NCBI RefSeq assembly: GCF_000718095.1
Contig: NZ_JOEI01000015.1
Coordinates: 62,001 to 126,000, forward strand
Origin: Streptomyces scopuliridis RB72
GTDB taxonomy: Bacteria > Actinomycetota > Actinomycetes > Streptomycetales > Streptomycetaceae
Direction of reading: 5' to 3'
DNA length: 64,000 bases
Shown here in pieces: positions 42,915 to 55,501 of the stretch; the first letter of the stretch is position 1, and each line of letters begins with the position of its first letter. The translations under genes were made by a program, and so were the position numbers. The notes under the pieces were generated by a model that was given only the letters and a program-made list of their open reading frames with translations, did not search any database and was not told the DNA's origin.

Positions 42915-45161
42915 ATGGCCGCGTTACGGGGGAGCGATGTCCTTGAGGCGTCGCAGGTGCGGATCCTCTCGGCCGACGGTGAGGTGATCGGCGCCGGGTT
43001 CCTCGTCGCCGCCGATGTTGTGTGCACCTGCGCCCATGTCGTCACCGGGGCGCTCGGGGTGCCGGATACCGAGGAGTCAGCGCCCGGCACCCCCGTGGAC
43101 CTCGACTTTCCGCTGCTGAGTGGCCGCCCCCGGGCGCGGGCGACCGTGGTGTCCTGGCGGGGTGGTGGGGCGGACGTCGCGCTGCTGCGGCTCGACGCGG
43201 CGGTCGAGGGCGCCCGGCCGGTACCGCTCGTCGACGGGACCGGCGTATGGGGGCACACGTTCCGGGCACTCGGCTATCCGGACGGCGCCGACGACGGCGT
43301 ATGGGCCTCGGGCACGCTGCGTGCCGGACAGGGCGCGGGCTGGGTGCAGATGGAGGCCCAGGAGCCGGGGCCGCGCATCGAGGAGGGGTTCAGCGGGGCG
43401 CCGGTCTGGGACGACGCGCAGGACGGCGTCGTCGGGATGACGGTCGCCGCGCACCTGGGCGAGCGCACCGCGTATCTGCTGCCCTCGGCCGAGCTGGTCG
43501 ACGAACGGACGCTACGGCCGCGCTGCCCGTTCCAGGGCCTCGCGCCGTTCACGGAGGCCGACGCGGAGTTCTTCCACGGCCGCGAGGGCGATACCGCCCG
43601 GGTGCACACGGCCGTACGCAGGCGGCCGGTGACGCTGGTGGCGGGGCCCTCGGGGTGCGGCAAGTCGTCCCTCGTACGGGCAGGCGTGCTGCCCCGGCTA
43701 CGGGCCGAGGGCATGAGCGTGTCCGAGCTGCGGCCCGTGCCCGGGGTACGGGCGGCCGCCGTACTCGCCCGCGCGCTGACCGGAATCCTGGAGCCGGAGC
43801 TCGGTGAGGTCGAACGGCTCGCCAGGGCCGAGGAGTTGGCAGGTCTCCTGGAGACCGGCGGCGATGTGCCCGCCGAGCTGCGCGGCGGGGTTCTCGCCCG
43901 GGGAGCGAGCGCCGGACACGTCATCTTCGTCGACCAGTTCGAGGAGTACGCGGGCGCCGAACCGGCCGCCGCACGCGGTCTGTTCGGGCTGCTCGCCGCG
44001 CTGGCGGGCGGCGGGCTCACCGTTCTCGTGCCCGTCGGCACGACGCTGATGGCGGTGCGCGCCGAATCGGTGGGCGGCGAGCGGTTCCGGGCCGACTCGG
44101 GAAAGTACAGCGTGTCGCCGAACGGGCGCTTCGTCGCCCTGGTCACCGACCGGCGCCTTGAGGTCCTCGACGCCTCCCGCACCCGCCACCAGTCGGTGTC
44201 ACTGCCGCCACCTGCCGAAACGGTGGACTGGATACCCACGTGGACGGCTGACTCGAAGCGGATCGTGGTGTGGGGCGAGAGCGGCAACCTCTACCGGTCG
44301 TACTCCGTGCAGGACCTGCGCGACAGCGTGCCGCTCGACGACGTCGTGCCGAAGGCGAAGGAACTGGACAGTGTCACTGAGCTGCGGGGTGGTGAAGTGG
44401 ACAGTGTCGCCGCGCTGCAGGGCAGCGAGATCGTTCTGCTGACCGTGGACGGCAGGCTCGCCCGCGTTGATGCGGCCGACGCGGCCGTACGCACCCGGCG
44501 CTTCCTCGTCCACCCCGCACCGAACTGGGCCGGCACCGGCCTCACCGGCGAGATCTTCGTGAGGAGCCAGCTCATCGCCCGTCCCGGGCACCCCGGACAG
44601 GTCGCCGCAGTCACCAGGACGGGAACCCAGCGCGGTGAGATCCTGCTGTGGGACGTATGGTCCCAACGGCGCGTCACAACGCTGCCGGGACCGGCCATCA
44701 GTGTGCCGTTCGCCACCGACTCCTTCACCAGCGCGCTCGCCTTCGACGCGGACGGCTCACATCTCGCCGTGCAGAACGTGGACGGTCAGGTGATGGTCTG
44801 GGACGTCGACCGCAGGAAGCAGCTTGCTCGCAGCGCGCCCCGCGCGAGTAACGACGCTTTGGTCGGTATCGGTTCCGGCGACAGCGTCGTCACGTACCTC
44901 TCTGACAAGAAGCAGGTCCAGTTCTACGACCTGACGGGCGACGGAGCCTCCGGCACTCTGCCGGTCGCGGGCGGCAACTGGATTGCGGGCTTCGTGCACG
45001 GTCATCGCCTGACCATCGACACCGGCCGCCTGCGCCAGACCTTCGACCTGAACCCCGACACCCAGTTCCGCACCCTGTGCGCCGCCGCGGATCGCGACTA
45101 CACCGAAGCCGAACGGAAGTTGCTGCCGGAGGGAACCCCGTCGCAGCCGCCCTGTTCCTGA
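42915..45161 (+). CDS. Trypsin-like protease + STAND NTPase (truncated) + WD40/beta-propeller protein
   Basis: 748 residues. Residues 1-~190 are a trypsin-like protease with His in CTCAHVV, Asp in GADVALLRL and Ser in EGFSGAPVWD. An nSTAND-like NTPase start follows: CPFQGLAPFTEADAEFFHGR, Walker A AGPSGCGKSSLVRAG, Walker B HVIFVDQFEEYA. It then jumps within a few residues to a membrane-like segment (GGGLTVLVPVGTTLMAV) and a beta-propeller (FRADSGKYSVSPNGRFVALV, AFDADGSHLAVQNVDGQVMV). Family members are often about 1200-1300 residues, with the rest of the NTPase between, so an in-frame internal deletion is likely. ATG 42915 (GAGGGG upstream) is preferred over GTG 42888. Such proteins are suspected stress or phage sensors. 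Confidence 0.75.
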   Translation: MAALRGSDVLEASQVRILSADGEVIGAGFLVAADVVCTCAHVVTGALGVPDTEESAPGTPVDLDFPLLSGRPRARATVVSWRGGGADVALLRLDAAVEGARPVPLVDGTGVWGHTFRALGYPDGADDGVWASGTLRAGQGAGWVQMEAQEPGPRIEEGFSGAPVWDDAQDGVVGMTVAAHLGERTAYLLPSAELVDERTLRPRCPFQGLAPFTEADAEFFHGREGDTARVHTAVRRRPVTLVAGPSGCGKSSLVRAGVLPRLRAEGMSVSELRPVPGVRAAAVLARALTGILEPELGEVERLARAEELAGLLETGGDVPAELRGGVLARGASAGHVIFVDQFEEYAGAEPAAARGLFGLLAALAGGGLTVLVPVGTTLMAVRAESVGGERFRADSGKYSVSPNGRFVALVTDRRLEVLDASRTRHQSVSLPPPAETVDWIPTWTADSKRIVVWGESGNLYRSYSVQDLRDSVPLDDVVPKAKELDSVTELRGGEVDSVAALQGSEIVLLTVDGRLARVDAADAAVRTRRFLVHPAPNWAGTGLTGEIFVRSQLIARPGHPGQVAAVTRTGTQRGEILLWDVWSQRRVTTLPGPAISVPFATDSFTSALAFDADGSHLAVQNVDGQVMVWDVDRRKQLARSAPRASNDALVGIGSGDSVVTYLSDKKQVQFYDLTGDGASGTLPVAGGNWIAGFVHGHRLTIDTGRLRQTFDLNPDTQFRTLCAAADRDYTEAERKLLPEGTPSQPPCS

Positions 45162-45187
45162 GGGCAGGGCGTTCAAAGAGGCCTGTT

Positions 45188-45367
45188 CTAGGCGGCCTCG
45201 TCCACCCTGTCGTGGAGAGCCGCGGCCCACTCCAGCAGCAGGACCTCGTACGCCTCCGCCGGCCACGTCCCGTCGGACGTCTCGGCCGCGTCGACGAGCG
45301 CGCGGATGCGCTCGTTGGCCGCGACGGCGTCGGATGCCGGGGATGCGGAAGCGGAGGAAGAGGACAT
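45188..45367 (-). CDS. Small conserved hypothetical protein
   Basis: A 59-residue protein: a Ser/Ala-rich start, then DAVAANERIRALVDAAETSD, TWPAEAYEVLLLEWAAALHD and RVDEAA. It is acidic and helical with no signal peptide or cysteines. Codon use is typical of the region, which supports expression, but the RBS is poor. It lies between the STAND gene (convergent) and uppP. Function unknown. Confidence 0.65.
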   Translation of the reverse strand: MSSSSASASPASDAVAANERIRALVDAAETSDGTWPAEAYEVLLLEWAAALHDRVDEAA

Positions 45368-45490
45368 GTGACAAGCCTAGGGGGAGGCGGCCCCGTCCCG
45401 GTGCCGATCAGGGAGCGTCCTTGCTCACACTTCGCTCACACGCTCCCCGCACGTCCACCCCGCCGCACGGCCACCCCCTGCGGGCCCCGG

Positions 45491-46363
45491 TCAGCCGGCC
45501 GACTCGCCCGCGTGCGGGCTCAGCGTGTCCGTGCCGACCAGGACGAACAGCGCGATACCGAGCAGGATCCGGTAGATCACGAACGGCATGAAGCTCTTCG
45601 TGGTGATGAACTTCATGAACCAGGCGATAACGGCATATCCAACGACAAAAGCGATGACAGTCGCGAAGAGGGTCGGTCCCCACGCGACATGCCCCTGACC
45701 CGCGTCCTTCAGCTCGAACGCGCCCGAGGCGAGCACCGCCGGGATCGCGAGCAGGAACGAGTACCGCGCCGCCGCCTCACGGGAGTATCCCATCAGCAGA
45801 CCACCGCTGATCGTGGCGCCCGAGCGCGAGACGCCGGGCACCAGGGCCATCGCCTGGCAGAAGCCGTAGATCAGACCGTCCTTGACGCTCAGATCCTTCA
45901 GCGACTTGCGCTCCTTGATCGCGCGGTGCTTGCCGCCGGTCTCGTCGCGGGCCGCCAGCCGGTCGGCGACACCGAGCACGATGCCCATCACGATCAGGGT
46001 GACGGCGATCAGCCGCAGATCACGGAACGGGCCGTTGATCTGGTCCTTGAGCGTCACGCCGAGGACACCGATCGGGATCGAGCCGACGATGACCAGCCAG
46101 CCCATCTGGGCGTCGTGGTCACTACGCATCGACTTGTCCACCAGCGAGCGGCACCACGCGGAAACGATTCGGGCGATGTCCTTGCGGAAGTAGATGAGGA
46201 CCGCCGCCTCGGTACCGATCTGGGTGATCGCGGTGAACGCCGCACCCGGGTCGTGCCAGCCGGCGAAGGCCGCCGTCAGCCGCAGATGCGCGCTGGAGGA
46301 GATGGGGAGGAACTCGGTCAGCCCCTGGACGAGCCCGAGGATGAAAGATTCGAACCAAGACAT
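45491..46363 (-). CDS. uppP: Undecaprenyl-diphosphate phosphatase
   Basis: 290 residues, polytopic membrane protein (BacA/UppP). Hallmarks are LVQGLTEFLPISSSAHLRL near the N-terminus, with the catalytic Glu and Ser, and PGVSRSGATISGGLLMG in the second repeat. It dephosphorylates undecaprenyl diphosphate so the lipid carrier can be reused in peptidoglycan synthesis; high copy confers bacitracin tolerance. Length is normal for actinobacteria. Start ATG 46363. It is divergent from mutA. The 321-nt gap 46364-46684 has no recognised element beyond an isolated T-arm-like stretch near 46562. Confidence 0.95.
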   Translation of the reverse strand: MSWFESFILGLVQGLTEFLPISSSAHLRLTAAFAGWHDPGAAFTAITQIGTEAAVLIYFRKDIARIVSAWCRSLVDKSMRSDHDAQMGWLVIVGSIPIGVLGVTLKDQINGPFRDLRLIAVTLIVMGIVLGVADRLAARDETGGKHRAIKERKSLKDLSVKDGLIYGFCQAMALVPGVSRSGATISGGLLMGYSREAAARYSFLLAIPAVLASGAFELKDAGQGHVAWGPTLFATVIAFVVGYAVIAWFMKFITTKSFMPFVIYRILLGIALFVLVGTDTLSPHAGESAG

Positions 46364-46684
46364 GAGGTACTACGCCATCCAAGAGATGATCAAGCACTGG
46401 CCCGCGGAACAGCGGCGCAGTGACGGACTGAGGGCTGACGGTCGAAGCGCGGGTTCGATCATATGGATGGGTGAGTGGTCCTACTCATACCGGCTCTTCA
46501 CTGAGGTGGTGGTGGGCAGCGTAGCGTCTGTGGGTTACGGGACGGGGGTGGCCCCTGTTGCCGCGGGTTCGAGCCCTGGCACATTCCGCGTCATGAATGA
46601 CCTACACCCGTGGCATTTCGACGAGGGCAACGTCACAGCGATGCGCTCTGCTGCCCGTTGGCCGGGCTGCCCTAACATCTGGGC

Positions 46685-48558
46685 ATGACGGTCCTGCCTG
46701 ACGACGGGCTTTCCCTGGCCGGCGAGTTCCCCGATGCGACCCGCGAGCAGTGGCAGAGCCTGGTGGCAGGCGTTCTGCGTAAGTCGGGTCGGGATCTCTC
46801 GGGGCCGGCCGCCGAGGATGCGCTCTCCACCACGCTTCAGGACGGGCTCACCGCCCGTCCGCTGTACACCGCCGCCGACGCGCCCGGAGACTCCGGTTAT
46901 CCCGGCTTCGCGCCGTTCACGCGAGGCGGCCGTCCCGAGGGGGGCGTGGTCTCCGGCTGGGACGTACGGCAGCGCCACTCGCTCCCCGATCCCGTACGCG
47001 CCAACGAGGCCGTGCTCTCCGACCTGGAGAACGGGGTCACCTCCCTCTGGCTGTCGGTGGGTTCCGCCGGAATCCCGGTGTCCGGGCTGGCCACGGCGCT
47101 CGACGGGGTCTATCTCGACCTCGCGCCGGTCGCCCTCGACGCCGGCGCCGAATTCCCGTCCGCCGCACGGGCGTTGCTCAAGCTGTACGAGGAGCGCGGG
47201 GTGGCCCGCGACGCGGCGCGCGGCACGCTCGGCGCGGACCCCGTCGGTGAACTCGCCCGTACCGGACGGGAAGTGACGGGTCTGACGGACGAGGCCGCCG
47301 AACTCGCCGCGCTCTGCGACCGGGAGTACCCCGGCCTGCGCGCGATCACCGTCGACGCGCTGCCGTACCACGAGGGCGGCGCCTCCGACGCGCAGGAACT
47401 GGGCTGTTCCCTCGCCACCGGGGTCGGCTGGCTGCGTGATCTCACCGCGGCCGGACTCTCCGTCGAAGCCGCCTGCGACCAGATCGAGTTCCGGTACGCG
47501 GCGACCGCCGACCAGTTTCTGACGATCGCCAAACTCCGGGCCGCGCGCAGGCTCTGGGCCCGGGTGACGGAGGTCTGCGGCGCCGGCCCCGGCGCCGGGG
47601 CGCAGCGCCAGCACGCCGTGACCTCGTCGGTGATGATGACCCGGCGCGACCCCTGGGTGAACATGCTGCGCACCACGGTCGCCTCGATGGCGGCCGGGGT
47701 CGGCGGCGCGGACGCCGTGACCGTACTGCCCTTCGACCACGCCCTCGGGCTGCCCGACGCCTTCGCCCGCCGGATCGCCCGTAACACCTCCACGATCCTG
47801 CTGGAGGAATCCCACCTGGGCCGGGTCATCGACCCCGCGGGCGGCTCCTGGTACGTGGAGCGGCTCACCGACGATCTCGCGCACGCCGCCTGGGCGTGGT
47901 TCCAGGAGATCGAACGCGCCGGCGGCCAGCGCGCCGCGCTCCACGACGGACTGATCGCCGAGCGGCTCGCGGCCACGTGGCAGGAGCGCTCGGGCCGGCT
48001 GGCCAGGCGGCGTGAACCCATCACCGGCGTCAGTGAGTTCCCGCAGCTCGCGCAGCCCCCGGTGGAACGCGACCCGGCGCCCAAGCCGCCCGGCGGCGGA
48101 CTGCCGGTGGTACGCCGCGACGAGGCGTACGAGACGCTCCGCGCCCGCTCCGACGCGTATCTCGCCGCCACCGGCGCCCGGCCCCGTGTCTTCCTGGCCG
48201 CCCTCGGACCGGCCGCCGCGCACACCGCGCGCGCCACCTTCGCCACCAGCCTCTTCCAGGCCGGCGGGATCGAACCCGTCCACGACCCGGTGACGGTCGA
48301 CGCGGAGAGCGTCGCCGACGCCTTCACCCGCAGCGGGGCCGCCGTCGCCTGTATCTGCTCCAGCGACGCGCTCTACGCGGAGAGCGCCGCGCCCGTCGCG
48401 GAGGCGCTCAAGACGGCCGGCGCGCTCCAGGTGTTCCTCGCCGGCCGCCCCGGCGAACAGCGTGAGACCTATGTACGGGCCGGAGTCGACGAGTTCGTCG
48501 TCGCGGGCGGCGACGCGATCGCCGTCCTCACCTCCGTCCTCGACCGGATGGGAGTGGC

Positions 48559-48562
<4 letters not shown>
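46685..48562 (+). CDS. mutA: Methylmalonyl-CoA mutase small subunit
   Basis: 625 residues. It follows the mutase TIM-barrel layout ([60 protein letters not shown]), but the C-terminal cobalamin domain lacks DxHxxG, reading [20 protein letters not shown] instead. That is normal for the non-catalytic small subunit of heterodimeric mutases. With MutB it isomerises methylmalonyl-CoA to succinyl-CoA, linking propionate and valine carbon to the TCA cycle and methylmalonyl-CoA supply for polyketides. The stop overlaps the mutB start (GTGA). The RBS before ATG 46685 is weak. Confidence 0.94.
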
Positions 48563-50823
<2,261 letters not shown>

Positions 50824-50827
50824 GCGC

Positions 50828-51820
50828 GTGCCCCCACGGATCGACATCGACAGCTATGCCAAGGGCGTTCTGGACGGCTCCCGTTCGTATATCGCCCGTG
50901 CCATCACACTCGTGGAGTCCACCCGCCCCGACCACCGCAGGCTCGCCCAGGAGCTGCTGACCGAGCTGCTGCCGCACTCCGGGAAGGCCCGCAGGATCGG
51001 CATCAGCGGGGTCCCCGGCGTCGGCAAGTCCACGTTCATCGACGCGATGGGCACGCTGCTCACCGGTCTCGGCCACCGCGTCGCGGTGCTCGCCGTCGAC
51101 CCGTCCTCCAGCAGGACGGGCGGCTCCATCCTGGGCGACAAGACCCGGATGGAACGGCTCGCGGTCGACCCGGCGGCGTTCGTACGGCCCTCGCCGACCG
51201 CGGGCACGCTGGGCGGCGTGGCCAAGGCGACCCGCGAGACCATCATCGTCATGGAGGCCGCCGGCTACGACGTGGTGCTCGTCGAGACGGTGGGGGTCGG
51301 CCAGTCCGAGACCACCGTCGCCAATATGGTCGACTCCTTCCTGCTGCTCACCCTGGCGCGTACCGGCGACCAGCTCCAGGGCATCAAGAAGGGCGTCCTC
51401 GAACTGGCCGACGTCATCGCCGTCAACAAGGCCGACGGCCCGCACGAACACGACGCTCGCTCCGCCGCGCGCGAACTCGCGGGCGCGCTACGGCTGATGC
51501 ACCCCGTGGACGCGGCCTGGACGCCGCCGGTGCTCAGTTGCAGCGCGCGGGAGGGCAGCGGCCTCGACACCGTATGGGAACGGCTCGAACAGCATCGCGC
51601 GGTGCTCGGCGCCGACGGCCGGCTGACGGACAAACGCCGGGACCAGCAGGTCGACTGGACGTGGGCGATGGTCCGCGACCACCTCCTGGACCGGCTGCGC
51701 GAGCACCCGGGCGTACGGGAGCTGGCGCCCGCGCTGGAGCGGGAGGTACGGGACGGGACGCTGACCGCGACGCTCGCCGCGGAACGGATCATCGAGGCGC
51801 TGGCCCTGTCTGACAAATAG
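50828..51820 (+). CDS. meaB: MeaB-type G-protein chaperone of methylmalonyl-CoA mutase
   Basis: 330 residues of the ArgK/MeaB family. P-loop GVPGVGKST at residues 61-69, then AVLAVDPSSSRTGGSILGDK, ETVGVGQSET and IAVNKADG. It protects and reloads cobalamin in the mutase with GTP hydrolysis. GTG 50828 begins 4 nt after mutB ends, giving VPPRIDIDSYAKGVLDGSR, which matches the family. A 25-codon upstream extension inside mutB was rejected. The final codons (ALSDK) lie in the left arm of a long inverted repeat. Confidence 0.95.
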   Translation: MPPRIDIDSYAKGVLDGSRSYIARAITLVESTRPDHRRLAQELLTELLPHSGKARRIGISGVPGVGKSTFIDAMGTLLTGLGHRVAVLAVDPSSSRTGGSILGDKTRMERLAVDPAAFVRPSPTAGTLGGVAKATRETIIVMEAAGYDVVLVETVGVGQSETTVANMVDSFLLLTLARTGDQLQGIKKGVLELADVIAVNKADGPHEHDARSAARELAGALRLMHPVDAAWTPPVLSCSAREGSGLDTVWERLEQHRAVLGADGRLTDKRRDQQVDWTWAMVRDHLLDRLREHPGVRELAPALEREVRDGTLTATLAAERIIEALALSDK

Positions 51821-51864
51821 CGCCGTCCGCCCGGAGGGCGGGGCTCGATTTGTCAGACAGGGCC
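51802..51864. terminator. 17-bp inverted repeat with inner GC stem at the meaB end
   Basis: GGCCCTGTCTGACAAAT (51802-51818) and its exact complement (51848-51864) flank an inner stem CCGCCC/GGGCGG. The left arm holds the last meaB codons; the stop lies just inside the loop side. It would fold strongly in RNA from either strand and is a likely terminator of the mutAB-meaB operon. Confidence 0.7.
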
Positions 51865-51981
51865 TGGCGGCCCCAGGCCGGTGAGTGATCCGACCGGTGA
51901 GAGGCCCCCGGATCAGCGTGTCCATACTGGACGGGCGCGACCAGACCGACGCGTCCGCCCAGGGAAGGAACCAGCGAGAGC

Positions 51982-53043
51982 ATGGCCCACGACGAACCGG
52001 TACTGACCGCCCGCGCGGGCCGCACGGCCCACCTCACCCTCAACCGGCCCCGCGCTCTCAACGCCCTCACCCACCCCATGGTGCGGACGATCGACGAGGC
52101 GCTGGCCGCGTGGGAGGGCGACGACGACGTCACGGCCGTGGTCATCTCCGGCGCCGGTGACCGCGGGCTCTGCGCCGGTGGCGACATCCGCGTGATCCAC
52201 GAGGACACGCGCACCGGCGCGGGCGCCTCGCCCGCCTTCTGGCGTGACGAGTACCGGCTCAATGTCCGGATCGCCCGCTACCCCAAGCCGTATGTCGCGC
52301 TGATGGACGGCATCGTGATGGGCGGCGGCGTCGGCGTCTCGGCGCACGGCAGCGTACGGATCGTCACCGAACGGTCGGCCGTCGCCATGCCCGAGACCGC
52401 GATCGGGCTGGTCCCCGACGTCGGCGGGACCTATCTGCTCTCCCGGGCGCCCGGCGAGCTGGGCACCCATCTCGCCCTCACCGGCCAGACGATCGGCGCG
52501 GCGGACGCCCTGCTGTGCGGGCTCGCGGATCACTTCGTACCCTCCGACAGGCTGGGCGACCTGCGCGCCGCGCTCGCCGGGCCCGAGGTGCGGGAGGCGG
52601 CGGACGTACGGGAGATCGCGCGCCGGTACGGGACGACCGCGCCGGAGGGGCGGCTCGACGCGGACCGCGAGTGGATCGACTCCTGCTATACGGCCGGCTC
52701 GGTGGAGGAGATCATCGACCGTCTGCGCGGCAGCGGGGAGCCGGCGGCGAAGGACGCCGCCGAGACGCTGCTCACCCGCTCGCCCACCGCGCTGAAGGCC
52801 ACCCTCGTCGCGGTCCGCCGGGCCCGGCGGACGGCCACGCTGGAGCAGGTGATCGACCAGGAGTACCGCGCCTCGTGCGCCGCGCTGACCTTCCCCGATC
52901 TCCAGGAGGGCATCCGGGCCCAGGTCATCGACAAGGACCGCAGGCCCCGCTGGTCGCCGAGGGAACTGACGGAGGTGACGGACGCCGATGTGGCGCGCTT
53001 CTCCGCACCGCCGCCCGGCGGCGACCTCGGGCTCGCGCCGTGA
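51982..53043 (+). CDS. Enoyl-CoA hydratase/isomerase family, probable 3-hydroxyisobutyryl-CoA hydrolase
   Basis: 353 residues, longer than plain enoyl-CoA hydratases. Seen: LTLNRPRALNALTHPMVRTI, the oxyanion region GDRGLCAGGDIRVIHEDTRT, KPYVALMDGIVMGGGVGVSA and PETAIGLVPDVGGTYLLSRA. The C-terminal ECH_2 extension (AAETLLTRSPTALKATLVAV, EYRASCAALTFPDLQEGIRA) and RWSPRELTEVTDADV are typical of 3-hydroxyisobutyryl-CoA hydrolase of valine catabolism. That fits the methylmalonyl-CoA mutase genes just upstream. ATG 51982 has AAGGA about 11 nt upstream. Confidence 0.87.
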   Translation: MAHDEPVLTARAGRTAHLTLNRPRALNALTHPMVRTIDEALAAWEGDDDVTAVVISGAGDRGLCAGGDIRVIHEDTRTGAGASPAFWRDEYRLNVRIARYPKPYVALMDGIVMGGGVGVSAHGSVRIVTERSAVAMPETAIGLVPDVGGTYLLSRAPGELGTHLALTGQTIGAADALLCGLADHFVPSDRLGDLRAALAGPEVREAADVREIARRYGTTAPEGRLDADREWIDSCYTAGSVEEIIDRLRGSGEPAAKDAAETLLTRSPTALKATLVAVRRARRTATLEQVIDQEYRASCAALTFPDLQEGIRAQVIDKDRRPRWSPRELTEVTDADVARFSAPPPGGDLGLAP

Positions 53044-53070
53044 CGCGCCGCGATACGCGGTGAGATGAGA

Positions 53071-53799
53071 TCAGCGGCGGCGGAGGCGGTGGCGCTGACG
53101 CCAGGCGACGACCGCCGCGGCCACCCCGGTGAGCACGATGAACCCCGTCGCGATCAGGAACATCGGCGAGGTCGGGGACGACGCCTCGCTGCCCGCGATC
53201 ACATAGGCCGCGGTGTTGGGGATGGTTCCGATCCCGGTCGCCAGCAGGAACGGCGCCCAGCGCATACGTGAGACGGCGGCGCAGTAGTTGGCCGCGGCGA
53301 ACGGCACCCCGGGAAAGAGCCGGAGCGCCATCATCGACCGGAAGCCGTGCTTGCTCAGCTGTCCGTCGGCCGCCGTCAGCCAGCGGCCCCGCAGCAGCGG
53401 CCGCAGCGCCCCCTGCCCGAGGAAGCGGACGAGCCCGAAGGAGATCCAGGCGCCCAGTACCGACCCCGCGACCGCGGCGAGCAGCCCGAACGCCGACCCG
53501 AAGAGCGCGCCCGCGGCGAGGCTGAGCAGCGGACGGGGTACGAACGCGACGGCGCACAGCCCGTACGCCACGGCGAACAGCACCACGGCCGTCGCGCCGC
53601 TGAACTGCGGCGGCCAGCCGTCGGCGAGGAGCTTCTGCGGCTCGTACAGCAGCACCGCCGCGCCCGCCGCACCCAGCACGGCGACGAGCAGGGCGAACCG
53701 CGACCAGGGCGAGAGCAGCGCCCGGAAACAGCGGACAGCGAGGCCCGGTGAAGGCTCGGGGGCCGGCCTGGGGAGCGGCCTGGGGACGGTGTCGAGCAT
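53071..53799 (-). CDS. TVP38/TMEM64 (DedA-like) membrane protein
   Basis: 242 residues, about five or six membrane helices. The VTT/SNARE-associated motif is visible: [20 protein letters not shown], then [16 protein letters not shown] and [20 protein letters not shown]. Family members are thought to be lipid scramblase-like; the substrate is not known. The Pro-rich N-terminus and Arg-rich end are typical. It converges on the hydrolase gene with a 27-nt gap. Confidence 0.85.
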   Translation of the reverse strand: MLDTVPRPLPRPAPEPSPGLAVRCFRALLSPWSRFALLVAVLGAAGAAVLLYEPQKLLADGWPPQFSGATAVVLFAVAYGLCAVAFVPRPLLSLAAGALFGSAFGLLAAVAGSVLGAWISFGLVRFLGQGALRPLLRGRWLTAADGQLSKHGFRSMMALRLFPGVPFAAANYCAAVSRMRWAPFLLATGIGTIPNTAAYVIAGSEASSPTSPMFLIATGFIVLTGVAAAVVAWRQRHRLRRR

Positions 53800-53831
53800 T
53801 CGGGGATGCTAACCGACACATATGAACTCCC

Positions 53832-54080
53832 GTGGCGGAGAAAACCATTCGACGTGAACAGTGGCCATGGTCCAGGATCGGCGACATGTTCCGGTACGCC
53901 TTCCCCGCAGCGCCGTCCGCAGTCGCGGACGCGCCGAAGGCTGCCGGTTTCCCCGCCGGTTTCCTCGCCGGGCTCTCCCTCGCGTACGCGGCCTGCGCGG
54001 CGGCGTTCACCGCGACCGCGCCCCCTGCGGCGGCAGTCGCGGCGGCGCCCGCAGCGCCCCTCGGCGGCGCCCGAAGCTGA
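53832..54080 (+). CDS. Possible small Ala-rich protein upstream of EF-Tu3
   Basis: An open frame of 82 codons from GTG 53832 ([20 protein letters not shown], then an Ala-rich hydrophobic stretch). It fills most of the 378-nt gap between the TVP38 and EF-Tu3 genes and could encode a small membrane-associated peptide. An internal ATG at 53887 is an alternative start. The Ala/Pro composition is what GC-rich DNA gives by chance, so the call is weak. If it is not a gene, this gap holds the EF-Tu3 promoter. Confidence 0.3.
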   Translation: MAEKTIRREQWPWSRIGDMFRYAFPAAPSAVADAPKAAGFPAGFLAGLSLAYAACAAAFTATAPPAAAVAAAPAAPLGGARS

Positions 54081-54177
54081 CCCTTCCCGGATCGTCCGGC
54101 GGACCCCGCAGGGGGAGGGTCGGCAAGGCCCGGGGGTCCCTCTCACGCTTCGAGTTCCGGGAAGGAACCACGCGAAC

Positions 54178-55347
54178 ATGCCCAAGACGGCATACGTGCG
54201 CACCAAGCCGCATCTGAACATCGGCACCATGGGTCACGTCGACCACGGCAAGACCACCCTGACCGCCGCCATCACCAAGGTCCTCAGCGACCGGGGGACC
54301 GGCACGTTCGTGCCGTTCGACCGGATCGACCGGGCCCCGGAGGAGGCCGCGCGCGGGATCACCATCAACATCTCGCACGTCGAGTACGAGACCGACACCC
54401 GGCACTACGCGCATGTGGACATGCCGGGCCACGCCGACTACATCAAGAACATGGTGACGGGCGCGGCCCAGCTCGACGGGGCGATCCTCGTCGTCTCCGC
54501 GCTCGACGGGATCATGCCGCAGACCGCCGAGCATGTCCTGCTCGCCCGCCAGGTCGGCGTCAACCACATCGTCGTCGCCCTCAACAAGGCCGACGCGGGC
54601 GACGACGAGCTGACCGACCTGGTCGAGCTGGAGGTGCGCGAACTGCTCACCGAGCACGGGTACGGCGGCGACGCGGCGCCCGTCGTCCGGGTCTCCGGGC
54701 TGCGCGCGCTGGAGGGCGACCCGCGCTGGACGGGGGCCGTGGAGGCGCTGCTCGACGCGATCGACACGTATGTGCCGATGCCTGTCAGGTACACGGACGC
54801 GCCATTCCTGCTCCCGGTGGAGAACGTCCTCACCATCACCGGGCGCGGCACGGTCGTCACCGGCGCCGTCGAGCGTGGCACGGTACGGGTCGGCGACCGC
54901 GTGGACGTGCTCGGCGCGGGTATCGAGACGGTCGTCACCGGGCTGGAGACCTTCGGCAAGCCGATGGAGTCCGCCGAGGCCGGGGACAATGTCGCGCTGC
55001 TCCTGCGCGGCACGCAGCGCGACGCGGTCCGCCGCGGCCATGTGGTGGCGGCGCCGGGCAGTGTCGTACCGAGCAGGCGCTTCACCGCGCAGGTGTACGT
55101 CCTCTCCGCCCGCGAGGGCGGGCGGACGACCCCGGTCACCAGTGGCTACCGGCCGCAGTTCTATATCCGTACGGCGGATGTGGTTGGTGACATCGACCTG
55201 GGCGAGACGGCCGTCGCACGCCCCGGGGACACGGTCACGCTGACCGTGGAGCTGGGCCGTGACGTCCCGCTGGAGGCGGGGCTCGGCTTCGCGATCCGCG
55301 AGGGCGGCCGTACGGTCGGCGCCGGTACGGTCACGTCCCTGCTCTGA
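54178..55347 (+). CDS. tuf3: Elongation factor Tu, divergent third copy (EF-Tu3)
   Basis: 389 residues. GTPase motifs are intact: GHVDHGKT at 19-26, the switch-I region with RGITI near 60-64, DMPGH at 81-85 and NKAD at 136-139. Domains II and III follow ([33 protein letters not shown]). Compared with housekeeping EF-Tu it is shortened and altered, for example [22 protein letters not shown] for DCPGH, and no Lys-rich domain III end. That matches the stress-associated EF-Tu3 of streptomycetes. It stands alone, not in an rpsLG-fusA-tuf operon. It might supply drug-tolerant translation, for example against EF-Tu-targeting antibiotics; that is inference. Confidence 0.9.
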   Translation: MPKTAYVRTKPHLNIGTMGHVDHGKTTLTAAITKVLSDRGTGTFVPFDRIDRAPEEAARGITINISHVEYETDTRHYAHVDMPGHADYIKNMVTGAAQLDGAILVVSALDGIMPQTAEHVLLARQVGVNHIVVALNKADAGDDELTDLVELEVRELLTEHGYGGDAAPVVRVSGLRALEGDPRWTGAVEALLDAIDTYVPMPVRYTDAPFLLPVENVLTITGRGTVVTGAVERGTVRVGDRVDVLGAGIETVVTGLETFGKPMESAEAGDNVALLLRGTQRDAVRRGHVVAAPGSVVPSRRFTAQVYVLSAREGGRTTPVTSGYRPQFYIRTADVVGDIDLGETAVARPGDTVTLTVELGRDVPLEAGLGFAIREGGRTVGAGTVTSLL

Positions 55348-55501
55348 CCGCGTCCGCCGGGCCGGGCTTGTGACGCCCCGCACTCCACGCGGCCCGCGCC
55401 CGTCGCCCCGTACCCCGGGGAGGCGGGCGCGAGGCCGTTTGCGAGACTGCCTCTGTGGCGCCGTCCGGCAAGCGGCCGGCCCGGGGGGAGAGGCGGAGCG
55501 C

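Noticed and set aside
46545..46600. tRNA-like T-arm (GCGGGTTCGAGCCC) upstream of mutA
   Set aside because: No matching acceptor stem, D-arm or anticodon arm could be folded around it.
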